Part shown: positions 24,893 through 33,593 of the stretch, piece after piece
How the letters are laid out: each line of letters opens with the position of its first letter
How positions within the stretch are numbered: the stretch's first letter is position 1
Source of the DNA: Chloroflexota bacterium
Lineage (GTDB): Bacteria; Vulcanimicrobiota; JAMCWD01
Assembly (NCBI GenBank): GCA_023475345.1
Contig: JAMCWD010000035.1
Location: forward strand, 33,101 to 97,100
Direction of reading: 5' to 3'
Length of the DNA stretch: 64,000 nt
Translations under genes and position numbers: made by a program
The notes under the pieces: model-generated
Database searches by the model: none
Seen by the model: the letters and a program-made list of their open reading frames with translations, nothing else
Told to the model about the DNA's origin: nothing

Positions 24893-25480
24893 TCAATTCC
24901 TGATCTTGATATTTATTTGCTTGGTTTGCCTGTCAACTTTACCATGCTTGCCGGTATTTTCTATAGTTAAAGAAAGAGTGGCCGAACTGCTGCCGACATT
25001 GGTAAGCTGCATGGAGGTTACCGAAGGGGAAATAAGGATGCCTGCCCCGTCACAATAGCCTGTCAATTGTGGAAGAGTCAGCGCCACGCTGAAGCTTCCG
25101 TAAACTTCTTTTCTCAGTAACCTGGTGGTGCCAGTCGGTATGTAATAAATTATATATTTTTGCCAGGAAACTTTGCCGGTGTTATCTGTTACAAAGTTTC
25201 CGCCGGAGTTATACGCCGAAAGAAAACTGAACGCAGACGGCGTGCCGGACGTGTTGTTGGTGATGGTATCGAGTTTGGAATCCCTGAGATCCAGTGCGAT
25301 TCTCCAGGAAGCCGTTTGTACATCCTGTCTCCCGGCAGACCTGGTGACGGATGCCTGCCACATCGTCTTTCCGGCAAGGAGCATCCAGAAAAGCGCTCCC
25401 ATCAAAAGGATCACTATGATAAAAGTGATCAGCAATTCTATCAGGCTCATGCCACGTTTCATATCGGCGAAATTTTTCAT
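24893..25480 (-). CDS. PilW-like minor pilin, set 1
   Basis: Pilin-like protein of 195 residues with a class III leader: KRG before MSLIELLITF, with Glu at +5 and a long hydrophobic helix. The body is beta-rich (TIQ/ITNN, QKYIIYYIPTGTTRLLRKEVY), typical of PilW/GspJ-type subunits that cap or initiate the pilus. ATG 25480 follows GGAGG by ten bases. It is sandwiched between the V-like and X-like genes, as in the second set. QKYIIYY...RLLRKEV is closely paralleled at 34954-35565 (QKYIIYYLQEGDERLYRKEV), so the two are paralogues. Confidence 0.8.
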   Translation of the reverse strand: MKNFADMKRGMSLIELLITFIIVILLMGALFWMLLAGKTMWQASVTRSAGRQDVQTASWRIALDLRDSKLDTITNNTSGTPSAFSFLSAYNSGGNFVTDNTGKVSWQKYIIYYIPTGTTRLLRKEVYGSFSVALTLPQLTGYCDGAGILISPSVTSMQLTNVGSSSATLSLTIENTGKHGKVDRQTKQINIKIRN

Positions 25481-25550
25481 AAATGATTAACCTCCGAAAA
25501 TTTATTCTGCATCCCGGTTGAGTCGGATGCGGAACAATACAACGCAATTA

Positions 25551-26072
25551 TCAGTGTGGTCCATCGTCGCTGTGGTTATCGTCGCTGTGGTTATCGTCGC
25601 TGTGGTTATCGTCATTATTGTTATTGTCATTGTTGTTATTGTCGCTGCCGCCCGAACTGCTGCCCGAGCCACCGGATGACTGCGTGGTTCCGGCAGGATC
25701 AACCATTATCGTTTCCAGAACGACTTTTTTGCCGGCATTGGATTCTTTCCATGTCATGGTGGCCGTAACGAGCTTCTTATCGGTATCCAGAGTCTGAACG
25801 GTTACACCGTAATTGATGATACGCGTAAAAGGCGCGCCGTTATTGGTCCCGCTGAATGTCATGCTGCCGGTTGAAGGCAAAACTGAGCCGAAGCCTGCTT
25901 TGCGGGCGTCGTCCAGGAGAGTTTTGCCTAAAAAGGCGGCGTCAACATGGCTTTCGGAAAGTTGGAGTCCTTTTTTGGTCGTTGTAAATAATGAGAAGAT
26001 GATTGTGAGCGTCAATAGAAGGAGAGCTATGGCGACAAGACTTTCTACCAGCGTAAAACCTTTCTTTTTCAT
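25551..26072 (-). CDS. PilV-like minor pilin with Asn/Asp/His tail, set 1
   Basis: Pilin-like protein of 173 residues with a canonical leader KKKG/FTLVESLVAIALL. The core ends at about residue 128; then comes a low-complexity tail: Ser/Gly linker, Asn/Asp run, and three tandem DDNHS units before the end. The tail is encoded by a 15-base repeat at about 25558-25605. Ordinary PilV/GspI proteins lack such a tail. The second set has a far longer one in the same gene position, so the trait is shared and probably functional, perhaps in metal or glycan binding. Confidence 0.8.
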   Translation of the reverse strand: MKKKGFTLVESLVAIALLLLTLTIIFSLFTTTKKGLQLSESHVDAAFLGKTLLDDARKAGFGSVLPSTGSMTFSGTNNGAPFTRIINYGVTVQTLDTDKKLVTATMTWKESNAGKKVVLETIMVDPAGTTQSSGGSGSSSGGSDNNNNDNNNNDDNHSDDNHSDDNHSDDGPH

Positions 26073-26129
26073 TATTCAAACCTCGCTTTCGGTTTGCATT
26101 TTTTGGATGCGAAACTTATTTAACGGATT

Positions 26130-27347
26130 CTACTTTAAAATAGCGGTGCTGACTCCTATGAAAGGCAGGCCGAGAATCAATATCAGGGAGCCTATGACGA
26201 TGCCGAGGCCGATAATTATCAAAGGTTCGATAAGCCCGCTGAGCGCTTTGGTTGATATATCGACCTGCGCTTCGTAAAAGTCGGCGATTTTTGAAAGCAT
26301 TTTATCCAGTGTTCCCGACTCTTCGCCCGCAGCCAGCATGCTTATCGCCATAGGCGTAAAGAGCCTGCTCTTTCGAAGCGGATCCGCCAGCGATTTGCCT
26401 TCCCGGACTTCATCTACTGCTTGAAGTATGGCATCTTCGATTATCCTGTTGCCGGTACCGGTGGAAACAAGTTCCATCGCGGAAAGAAGAGGAACCCCGC
26501 TTGAATAAAGGCTGCTGAGTGACCTTGCAAACCTTGCTATGGCAAGGCGGCGGAATATGGGGCCTATGATAACCGTCGTAAGCTTGAGCCTGTCTATAAA
26601 ATATTGCCCGGGAGTGGATTTTAAAAACCGGGAAAATAAATATATTGCCGCCAGAACAATACCTACTACTATGTACCAGGCATGGCTCAGAAAATCTCCC
26701 AACGAGATAAATATCCTTGTGATCAAGGGAAGTTGGGCTCCCAGCCCTTCATAAATTGACTCGAACCGGGGTACTGCGAATACTAAAAGCAGGAACACGA
26801 CAATGAAAGCAAATGCAAGGACCATCCCTGGATAATAAAATGCAGCTATCACCTTTTTTCTGAGGTTCTCGGTATTCTCGATATATACGGCAAGCCTTTG
26901 CAAAATTGTAGCCAGCTTGCCGCTTGCTTCCCCGGCCGTGACCATCGATACATAAAGTTTTGAGAATATCCCGGGATATTTTTTCATAAGCTGGCTTAAT
27001 TCAGTGCCCGAGGATACCCCTGATGACAACTCGAGAAGAACCTGTCTCAAGATCGGGCTGTCGGTATCTTCAACCATAACATCCAGGGCTTTCTTGAGCG
27101 GGATGCCGGCCTCGAGCATGGCCGCCATTTCCTGGGTGAATACGAGAAGCTCCTCGCCTTTAACCGTCAGGTTCTTATGTAAAAAACTGAATAATCCCGC
27201 GTCCCTTTTTACTATATGTGTAAGGTTGGTAACTATTAATCCCTTATCGGATAAAATCGTAATTGCAGCGTTCTTATCCGCCGCCTCCAGGGTGCCGGAA
27301 GTTCTTCTTCCTTCATGATCCCTTACCGTGAATAAAAATTGTGCCAT
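26130..27347 (-). CDS. pilC: Pilus inner-membrane platform protein PilC
   Basis: Platform protein of type IV pilus assembly, 405 residues, normal length. Two repeated GspF domains are seen, each with a helical bundle and membrane spans; family stretches include FTQEMAAMLEAGIPLKKALDV, MVTAGEASGKL, FARSLSSLYSSGVPLLSAMEL and MLAAGEESGTLDKML. It converts the motor's stroke into pilin extraction from the membrane. It lies 17 bases after pilB and just before the pilin genes, the classic order. Confidence 0.92.
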   Translation of the reverse strand: MAQFLFTVRDHEGRRTSGTLEAADKNAAITILSDKGLIVTNLTHIVKRDAGLFSFLHKNLTVKGEELLVFTQEMAAMLEAGIPLKKALDVMVEDTDSPILRQVLLELSSGVSSGTELSQLMKKYPGIFSKLYVSMVTAGEASGKLATILQRLAVYIENTENLRKKVIAAFYYPGMVLAFAFIVVFLLLVFAVPRFESIYEGLGAQLPLITRIFISLGDFLSHAWYIVVGIVLAAIYLFSRFLKSTPGQYFIDRLKLTTVIIGPIFRRLAIARFARSLSSLYSSGVPLLSAMELVSTGTGNRIIEDAILQAVDEVREGKSLADPLRKSRLFTPMAISMLAAGEESGTLDKMLSKIADFYEAQVDISTKALSGLIEPLIIIGLGIVIGSLILILGLPFIGVSTAILK

Positions 27348-27364
27348 TCAATTTGCCTCATATT

Positions 27365-29032
27365 TTACACGATTGTTGTAGAGGTCAGCGCTTCCTCAAT
27401 ACTTGTAATTCCCTGGAAAAGCTTCTCCAGCACGCTCTCCCTCAGGGAAACAAACCCATGTTTTTCAGCAATCGCTCTCAGTGCGTCAGGGGATGTTTTT
27501 TCAAGGGGGAGCCTTTTCATTTCGGGGGTTATATCCATTAATTCATAAATTGCGGTACGTCCTTTATACCCCAGGTTATTACAGGACGAGCAGCCGACAG
27601 GCCCGTAGATTTCGGCGCCTTCCGGTATTTTTTCTATCCCCAGGGCTTTTAATTCTACAGGGGTGGGTTGTATCTTTTCCTTACACTCGGGACATAAGAC
27701 CCTTACGAGTCTCTGTGCCAGGACGGCGATCAGCGCAGCGAAGACAAGATAAGATTGTAGTCCCATATCGATTAAGCGCGTTACCGCCGAAGGGGAATCG
27801 TTCGTATGCAGGGTGCTGAAAAGGAGATGGCCGGTCAACGATGCCCTTACCGCTATTTCCGCAGAGTCCAGGTCCCGGATCTCGCCCAACATTACAATAT
27901 CAGGATCGTGCCGGAGAATTGACCTCAGCCCTTCTGCAAAAGTAAAACCTATTTCCGGGTTTATCTGGATCTGTGTTATTCCCGCAAGCTGGTATTCAAC
28001 CGGATCCTCGATTGTTACGAACTTTTTTTCGCTGGTAAAAATATTTTTTAGCGTAGCGTATAGAGTAGTGGTTTTACCGGAACCTGTCGGCCCGGTAACA
28101 AGGATGATACCGTAAGGCAGGCTTATTAATTTTTTATACCTGTCATACAACGGCCTGTCGAATCCTAAATCTTCAAGCTCCTTTTTCCCCATCGATTCGG
28201 GGTCCAGGATGCGCATAACTATGCTTTCTCCGTGAATGTCAGGAATAATGGAGATCCGGAGGTCATATTCTTTGTCATCGACTTTAAATGAGGAACGGCC
28301 GTCCTGAGGCATTCTTTTTTCCGCGACGTCCAGGTTCGATATTATTTTGATTCTTGAAACAATGGATTTGAAAAGGTGTGGGGGAGGGGGAGGGAATTCG
28401 TGAAGGATGCCGTCAATGCGGTAACGCAGCAGGATCCGTCCCGGAAAAGGCTCGATATGGATATCGCTGGCTCCCAGATGTATTCCCTGGGAAATAATAT
28501 AGCTGACCAGTTTTATAACGGGCGCATCTTCGTCTTCGATACGGAAGCCTTCTTCATCTTCCGGCCTTTCCGCCTTCTTTCCCGATGCGATTTTGCCGAT
28601 AGTTTGTTCGGCGTGTTCCCTGGTCAAATAATACCGGTTAATGGCTTCCGAAATTTCCGGAGACAGTGCTATTACAGGTTTAATCAAAAGTCCCGTAAGC
28701 TGTCTTAAATAATCCTGGGCATACAGGTCATCAAAACCGGCCATTGCGGAATAAAGATCGTTTCCCAGCCTGAAAAGCGGCAATACAAGGAAACGGCGGG
28801 CATCATCCTGGCTTAAGATGTCAAGAGCAGAATCTTCGGGATGATAATGATCGAGCGTTACATAAGGGAGGTTATAAAAATTGGAAAGAGCCGAAAGCAC
28901 TTCTTTTTTGTCGGCCAATTTCTTTTCGATAAGAAAGGTGGCAGGGCTCTGGTCATGTATTTCTACTTCCCGTGCACGGTCCAGGTCTTCCTGGCTTATT
29001 TTATCTTTTAAAAGCTCCAGCCAGTCCGGCAT
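27365..29032 (-). CDS. pilB: Pilus extension ATPase PilB
   Basis: Assembly motor of 555 residues. The N-terminal MshEN-type domain (LLKDKISQEDLDRA...LSNFYNLPYVTLD) may bind cyclic di-GMP in related proteins. The ATPase core has Walker A GPTGSGKTTTLYATL (about residue 312), Asp box, Walker B VMLGEIRD and His box HLLFSTLHTND. Four Cys in two pairs (CPEC and CSSC) form the zinc site that marks PilB/GspE and is absent from PilT. It is encoded between pilM and pilC, with 33 bases to pilM. Confidence 0.93.
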   Translation of the reverse strand: MPDWLELLKDKISQEDLDRAREVEIHDQSPATFLIEKKLADKKEVLSALSNFYNLPYVTLDHYHPEDSALDILSQDDARRFLVLPLFRLGNDLYSAMAGFDDLYAQDYLRQLTGLLIKPVIALSPEISEAINRYYLTREHAEQTIGKIASGKKAERPEDEEGFRIEDEDAPVIKLVSYIISQGIHLGASDIHIEPFPGRILLRYRIDGILHEFPPPPPHLFKSIVSRIKIISNLDVAEKRMPQDGRSSFKVDDKEYDLRISIIPDIHGESIVMRILDPESMGKKELEDLGFDRPLYDRYKKLISLPYGIILVTGPTGSGKTTTLYATLKNIFTSEKKFVTIEDPVEYQLAGITQIQINPEIGFTFAEGLRSILRHDPDIVMLGEIRDLDSAEIAVRASLTGHLLFSTLHTNDSPSAVTRLIDMGLQSYLVFAALIAVLAQRLVRVLCPECKEKIQPTPVELKALGIEKIPEGAEIYGPVGCSSCNNLGYKGRTAIYELMDITPEMKRLPLEKTSPDALRAIAEKHGFVSLRESVLEKLFQGITSIEEALTSTTIV

Positions 29033-29065
29033 ATTTATTTATGCCCCTTTCGTTTATCAGTTATT

Positions 29066-30082
29066 CTATGATTCAAGCGCAAGACCTATTGCGGTATTAT
29101 AAGCATAGATGTTTTCAGGGGGATCGCCTTTCCCTTTCCAGCGCAGCTTATCGAGGCCGTCCACCGTTACCGGAATATTAAGGTAGCCGGAAAGACGGGT
29201 ATCCAGGCCCTTCAAACCCGCTGAGCCGCCGGAAAGATAGACGTGTTTGATTTCGGGAGAAATGTTTTTGAATTGCTTCATAAAAAATTCAAGAGAACTT
29301 TTTATCTCGTTTTCCCAGTTTGAAATGAACGGGTTAAGCTGGATCTCGCCCCTGTTCACATCATATTCTTTTTTGTAATCTTCGGCGGCTGCCCATGAAG
29401 ATTGAGATCCCATCTGGAAAGCGTAAGTGAAATCTCTTCCCGCCAGCGGAAATTCCCTGACGAAATAAGGATATCCGCCGTGTGAAATGACAACATGCGT
29501 AATACGGAACCCGACATTTATCAGCATGAAAAATTGGTTGCCGGGGACATCATGGTTTTTTGAAAATTCCCGCATAAGGGGCAAAATCGGGACTTCAAGG
29601 CCGGTGATTTCTATACCGGCTTTATTCATCAGGTCCTTGATATAATCGACATTTGAAATATGGGCCGCGGCGAAAAAAATACCCGTTTTCTTTCCACCTG
29701 TGCTGACCTGCGGTACCGTTATATAAGACAGGACGACCTGGTCCATCGGAAACGGGATGAATTTACGGGCCTCCGAAGGAACGGCGAATTCAAGCTCCTT
29801 TTTTGAAAGGGGAGGAAGTTCCATGTACTTGCAGAGGGTGCCTGCCCCCTGAATTGCGGTCGAAACCGTCGGGGTCAGAACCCCTATTTTTTTTGCGCTT
29901 GCTTTCAATACATCGATCAGCCTTTGCTCCATCTCCTCTTTATTGAGAACAGGCGCATAGCTGCCGCCGCCGGGAAAAATTTCCGTTTCCCACAAGCTTT
30001 TTAACTTACCGGACTCGATAACTGCACATTTGAGGCTGCACTCACCCAAATCCAACCCTACAGAGGGCGGAACGCTGAACAT
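29066..30082 (-). CDS. pilM: Actin-like pilus assembly protein PilM
   Basis: Cytoplasmic actin-fold protein of 338 residues: phosphate-binding loop VGLDLGECSLKCAVI near the start, and LSGGSAGLKGLDTRL in the second half. PilM normally binds the short N-terminal tail of PilN at the inner membrane, but pilN, pilO and pilP are not in this operon or anywhere in the window. It is the first gene of the minus-strand pilus operon; a weak promoter pair (TTCAAA-17-TAATAT, minus strand, 30110-30138) lies upstream. Confidence 0.88.
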   Translation of the reverse strand: MFSVPPSVGLDLGECSLKCAVIESGKLKSLWETEIFPGGGSYAPVLNKEEMEQRLIDVLKASAKKIGVLTPTVSTAIQGAGTLCKYMELPPLSKKELEFAVPSEARKFIPFPMDQVVLSYITVPQVSTGGKKTGIFFAAAHISNVDYIKDLMNKAGIEITGLEVPILPLMREFSKNHDVPGNQFFMLINVGFRITHVVISHGGYPYFVREFPLAGRDFTYAFQMGSQSSWAAAEDYKKEYDVNRGEIQLNPFISNWENEIKSSLEFFMKQFKNISPEIKHVYLSGGSAGLKGLDTRLSGYLNIPVTVDGLDKLRWKGKGDPPENIYAYNTAIGLALES

Positions 30083-30193
30083 ATCGCCGATTTTTCCTTT
30101 CCCACAAGGATATTATTTAATAAAATTCGTCATTTGAATTTATAATCCTTCCAACCATATTCCATCTTTAAAAAGGAAAAATCCGCTTGTAGT

Positions 30194-30219
30194 TTAATAT
30201 TGATTTTATTCAATATTAA
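30194..30219. promoter_or_regulatory. Perfect 10-bp inverted repeat between pilM and kinase gene
   Basis: TTAATATTGA and TCAATATTAA, separated by TTTTAT, form a perfect palindrome in the 200-base divergent gap. It overlaps a weak plus-strand -35-like TTGATT. An operator for one or both divergent units is possible; A/T-rich chance pairing is the alternative. Confidence 0.4.
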
Positions 30220-30284
30220 TATTAGATGCCAAAGAATCTGTACGGTTAATCTGATATTAAATCTTTATGGCGATGAATTGATAC

Positions 30285-31823
30285 ATGAATAACGAGTTTT
30301 TCCAAAATAAGGGTTCCGGGCGGCTTGCCTCCTCAGGAGACGATAGTTGTATTGAAAAGTCTCTGGAACCGTCGGTAAAAGAAAAGATGCTGGAAGCTGT
30401 CTTTTCCAGCATCGGGGACGCAGTTTATTTTACGGATACCGACAGGCGCATCATAGCGTGGAATAAAGCCGCCGAGGAGCTTACCGGGTATTCTGCCGAA
30501 GAGGCTCTTAATAAGAAGTGTGCCAGCATATTGAATCACCAGGACGACAATGGAAATGAGTTATGTGAGACATATTGCCATCTGACTAGTGCGATTAAAG
30601 GCAAAAATAATATCTTTATTGATGAAATATGGATGAATACGAAAAGCGGGAAACGGGTGCCTGTAGAAGTTTCCTGTTCTCCTGTAATATCTGAAAACGG
30701 CGATGTAATGGGAGTTGTAGAGGTATTCAGGAACAGGACACGCCAGAAAGAACTGGAGCAGTTAAGAGAGGAATTCATCGCTACTATTACCCATGATTTG
30801 AAAAGTCCGCTTGCTTCGATCATGGGATTTGCAGAATTAATCGAGGATCCTGAATTCGGGAACATTTCAGAAAAAAAGATTGAGTATGCAAAATCGATCA
30901 GGCGCTCCGGCGATATACTGCTGGGCCTTATTAGAAATATCGTCAGCGTTTCCAGAATCGAAGCAGGTCAGATGAGCTATGTCTTTACCGATTTTTCTTT
31001 TAATGAATTTCTGGAGGAACTCAGAGATACTTTTGAGCCGCTGGCATTGAAAGGCCGCATAACTTTTGATTTCCAATGTCCTGAAGGAGTTATGATAAAT
31101 GCCGATAAGCCCCGGATAGACCAGGTTTTTCATAACCTTGTAAGCAACGCCCTGAGATATACGCCTCCCGGGGGAACAATATCAATTAAAGCCGTTCCCG
31201 GAGCAGAAAAAGTTGAAATAGAAGTCGGGGATACCGGCAAGGGGGTCCGGGAATCGGACCGGCCGCATATTTTTGAAAAGTATTCCCAGGGAAGAGGCGA
31301 GAAGAGTGGAACCGGGCTTGGTCTGTATATTGCCAAAAAAATCCTGGAAGGGCACGGCTCGGAAATATCATTGAAAAGCGGGCAGGAGGAAGGAACCCAT
31401 TTTTACTTCAGCCTGCCGAAGGGGAAGGAAACGGTTGAGATAAAAGGCTACAAGGGGAAAATTCTCATAATAGGCGATGATGAAACTTCCGGTCTTGCAT
31501 ATTCGTTTTTAGAAGAGCAGGGAAATTCCCTTGCCTCTGTTGCGAGCGGCATGGAAGGGCTTCAAAAAATAAAACAATTTATGCCCGACCTGGTACTGTT
31601 GTATCACCGGCTGCCCGATCTTGAAGTTAAAGAATTTCTACACGCATTCGATTCGGAGCCGGAAAATAAAAATATTCCGGTTATCTTTCTAACGGCGATA
31701 CTAATGCCCGAGATCCAGAACAAATTCCACAATATCCTCCAGTTGCCGCTCGATGTACATGCTCTTAACAGGGTTATTCAGGAAACGTTAAAAAATAAAA
31801 GTTTTGCAGGGAAGCAACTTTGA
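30285..31823 (+). CDS. PAS sensor histidine kinase with degenerate receiver
   Basis: Cytoplasmic hybrid kinase of 512 residues. PAS domain at about 35-155 (VYFTDTDRRIIAWNKAAEELTGYS), HisKA with His170 (ATITHDLKSP), HATPase with N box NLVSNALRYTP, G1 box DTGKG and GTGLGLYIAKKI. The C-terminal ~125 residues have a receiver fold, but the phospho-acceptor position reads LLYHRLP (Tyr/His instead of Asp) and the conserved Lys is replaced (QLPLDV); only the first acidic pair (GDDE) remains. It is therefore a pseudo-receiver that may bind rather than accept phosphate. It opens the two-component set between the two pilin operons. Confidence 0.88.
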   Translation: MNNEFFQNKGSGRLASSGDDSCIEKSLEPSVKEKMLEAVFSSIGDAVYFTDTDRRIIAWNKAAEELTGYSAEEALNKKCASILNHQDDNGNELCETYCHLTSAIKGKNNIFIDEIWMNTKSGKRVPVEVSCSPVISENGDVMGVVEVFRNRTRQKELEQLREEFIATITHDLKSPLASIMGFAELIEDPEFGNISEKKIEYAKSIRRSGDILLGLIRNIVSVSRIEAGQMSYVFTDFSFNEFLEELRDTFEPLALKGRITFDFQCPEGVMINADKPRIDQVFHNLVSNALRYTPPGGTISIKAVPGAEKVEIEVGDTGKGVRESDRPHIFEKYSQGRGEKSGTGLGLYIAKKILEGHGSEISLKSGQEEGTHFYFSLPKGKETVEIKGYKGKILIIGDDETSGLAYSFLEEQGNSLASVASGMEGLQKIKQFMPDLVLLYHRLPDLEVKEFLHAFDSEPENKNIPVIFLTAILMPEIQNKFHNILQLPLDVHALNRVIQETLKNKSFAGKQL

Positions 31824-32029
31824 ATTTTTCTTTTGATATGGTAATATAAAATTCAGGATGTAATTTTACGGGTTATGTCAATCTGATTCATGCGAGCCGG
31901 GGGTTCGGTAAAGCAGGCATCCAGCCGATAGTTTTGAAGAAATGGTATGGAAGTAGATCGGTATTAAACAAAAACCGGTGAAATTCCCTGGTTTTAAATA
32001 GTCTTGCCGGCGGCATAAGGAGAAAGCAA

Positions 32030-32482
32030 GTGAGCGAGTCCTCTCCCGAACAGTTATATTATGAAATCTTGATGGTTGAAGACAATCCCGGCGACGTCCG
32101 GCTGGTAATGGAAGTTTTAAGGGAAACCAGGACGAACAGGAATATCAGCGTCGTGCGTGACGGTGATGACGCCCTGAAATTTCTCAGGAAAAAAGGCAAA
32201 TACAAAAACGCTCCCCATCCCCATTTTATCCTTCTGGATATTAACCTCCCAAAGAAAACGGGACATGAAGTTCTCAAAGAGTTGAAGCAGGATAAGCACT
32301 TGAAGCATATCCCTGTCATTGTGCTTACATCGTCCCGGTCGGATGACGATATATTGAAAGCATACAACCTCCATGCCAACTGTTATGTAACGAAGCCGGG
32401 GGATTTTGAGGAATTCTTGAACGTAATAAGAAGCATAGAGGATTTCTGGCTTAATACAGTGAAATTACCGCCGAGGCAATGA
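32030..32482 (+). CDS. Rcp1-like response regulator
   Basis: Single receiver of 150 residues like the regulators paired with phytochrome-type kinases (MVEDNPGDVRLVMEVL...RDGDDALKFL). Asp70 in FILLDINLPKKTG and Lys in VTKPGDFEEF are present, so it can be phosphorylated. GTG start after AAGGAGAAAG. Its stop overlaps the next start by four bases. The two neighbouring kinases are its likely partners, with the pilus genes on both sides as plausible targets. Confidence 0.9.
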   Translation: MSESSPEQLYYEILMVEDNPGDVRLVMEVLRETRTNRNISVVRDGDDALKFLRKKGKYKNAPHPHFILLDINLPKKTGHEVLKELKQDKHLKHIPVIVLTSSRSDDDILKAYNLHANCYVTKPGDFEEFLNVIRSIEDFWLNTVKLPPRQ

Positions 32483-33588
32483 AGATGGAACCTGAGAAAT
32501 TCAATGTTTTGCTTGTAGAAGACAATCCCGCAGACGCGCGGCTTATAAAAGAATATATAATCGATTTCGGCGATGACCAGTTTGATTTATCGCATGTTGA
32601 GACATTGAAAGACACCCTGTCCGAGGTTTCAAAAAAACATTATGACCTTATCCTGCTTGATCTCTCTCTTCCTGACAGCCAGGGTTTCGATACGTTTAAA
32701 GAAGTAAGCGATAAAGTCGAAGACGTTCCTGTAATTTTGCTTACAGGTCTGGATGACGAGTCTATGGCGATAAAGGCGGTTCATGGCGGCGCTCAGGATT
32801 ATATAGTGAAAGGAAAAGTCGATGGCGACCTCATCGTGCGGTCGATGAGATATGCCATAGAGCGCGAGAGGCTCAGTAAGGAAATCGAGCGTACCAGGGA
32901 AGAGTTTACGGCATTGCTTGCGCATGACCTTAAGAGTCCGCTGGTTGCCGTTGTAGGGTTTGCGGATCTTATAGCCGATCCTTCTTTCGGCGTAATAGCC
33001 CCTAAGAAGCTTGAATATGTCAACATGATCCGGCGCTCGGTCGATACAATGCTTAACATGATCGATAATATTGTCGGTGTAGCAAGGCTGGATGCGGGTC
33101 ATATAGAGCCGGAACGGGAAGATTTTTTGCTGCCCGATTTATTGAAGGAGCTTCAAAAAATATTTATGCCCCGGGCCGTTGAAAAACATATCGCCGTCGA
33201 TTTCAAGTGTCCTGAAGATATATGGGTTTGTGCAGACCTGCGCCAGATAAAACAGGTTTTTCATAATCTTTTGAGCAACGCTTTCCGTTATACCCCTGTT
33301 AACGGCAAAATCTGGATAAATGCAAAGCAGGTCGAAAACCGGGTATTGATTGAAGTAGGGGATACCGGCAGGGGGATCAGCGAATCCGATGAGCCGAAGC
33401 TTTTCAAGAAATACGGGAAGCTGGAATCCAACGGCCCCGGCACAGGGCTGGGTCTTTACATTGTCAAGAAGATCCTCGAAAACCACGGTTCGGAGATAAC
33501 ATTAAAAAGCAAGCCGGGGGAGGGGACCGTATTTTATTTTAATTTGCCTGCAGGTTCCCCTGTTCAGTTAATGGAAACTCGTCAATAA
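32479..33588 (+). CDS. Receiver-histidine kinase fusion
   Basis: Protein of 369 residues: an N-terminal receiver with Asp61 (LILLDLSLPDSQG), then HisKA with His149 (LLAHDLKSPLVAVVGFADLI) and a full HATPase (NLLSNAFRYTP, GDTGRGIS, GTGLGLYIVKKI). The kinase half is very close to that of the gene at 30285, including the HDLKSP context and ENHGSEI/EGHGSEI, so one is likely a duplicate of the other. Having the receiver in front suggests that a phosphoryl signal controls kinase activity. Converges within six bases on the second pilin set. Confidence 0.9.
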   Translation: MKMEPEKFNVLLVEDNPADARLIKEYIIDFGDDQFDLSHVETLKDTLSEVSKKHYDLILLDLSLPDSQGFDTFKEVSDKVEDVPVILLTGLDDESMAIKAVHGGAQDYIVKGKVDGDLIVRSMRYAIERERLSKEIERTREEFTALLAHDLKSPLVAVVGFADLIADPSFGVIAPKKLEYVNMIRRSVDTMLNMIDNIVGVARLDAGHIEPEREDFLLPDLLKELQKIFMPRAVEKHIAVDFKCPEDIWVCADLRQIKQVFHNLLSNAFRYTPVNGKIWINAKQVENRVLIEVGDTGRGISESDEPKLFKKYGKLESNGPGTGLGLYIVKKILENHGSEITLKSKPGEGTVFYFNLPAGSPVQLMETRQ

Positions 33589-33593
33589 ATCTA

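Noticed and set aside
26130..30082. Type II secretion instead of type IV pilus operon
   Set aside because: PilM in the operon, PilT in the window and the PilV/W/X-like order favour pili; a secretion role of set 2 cannot be excluded.
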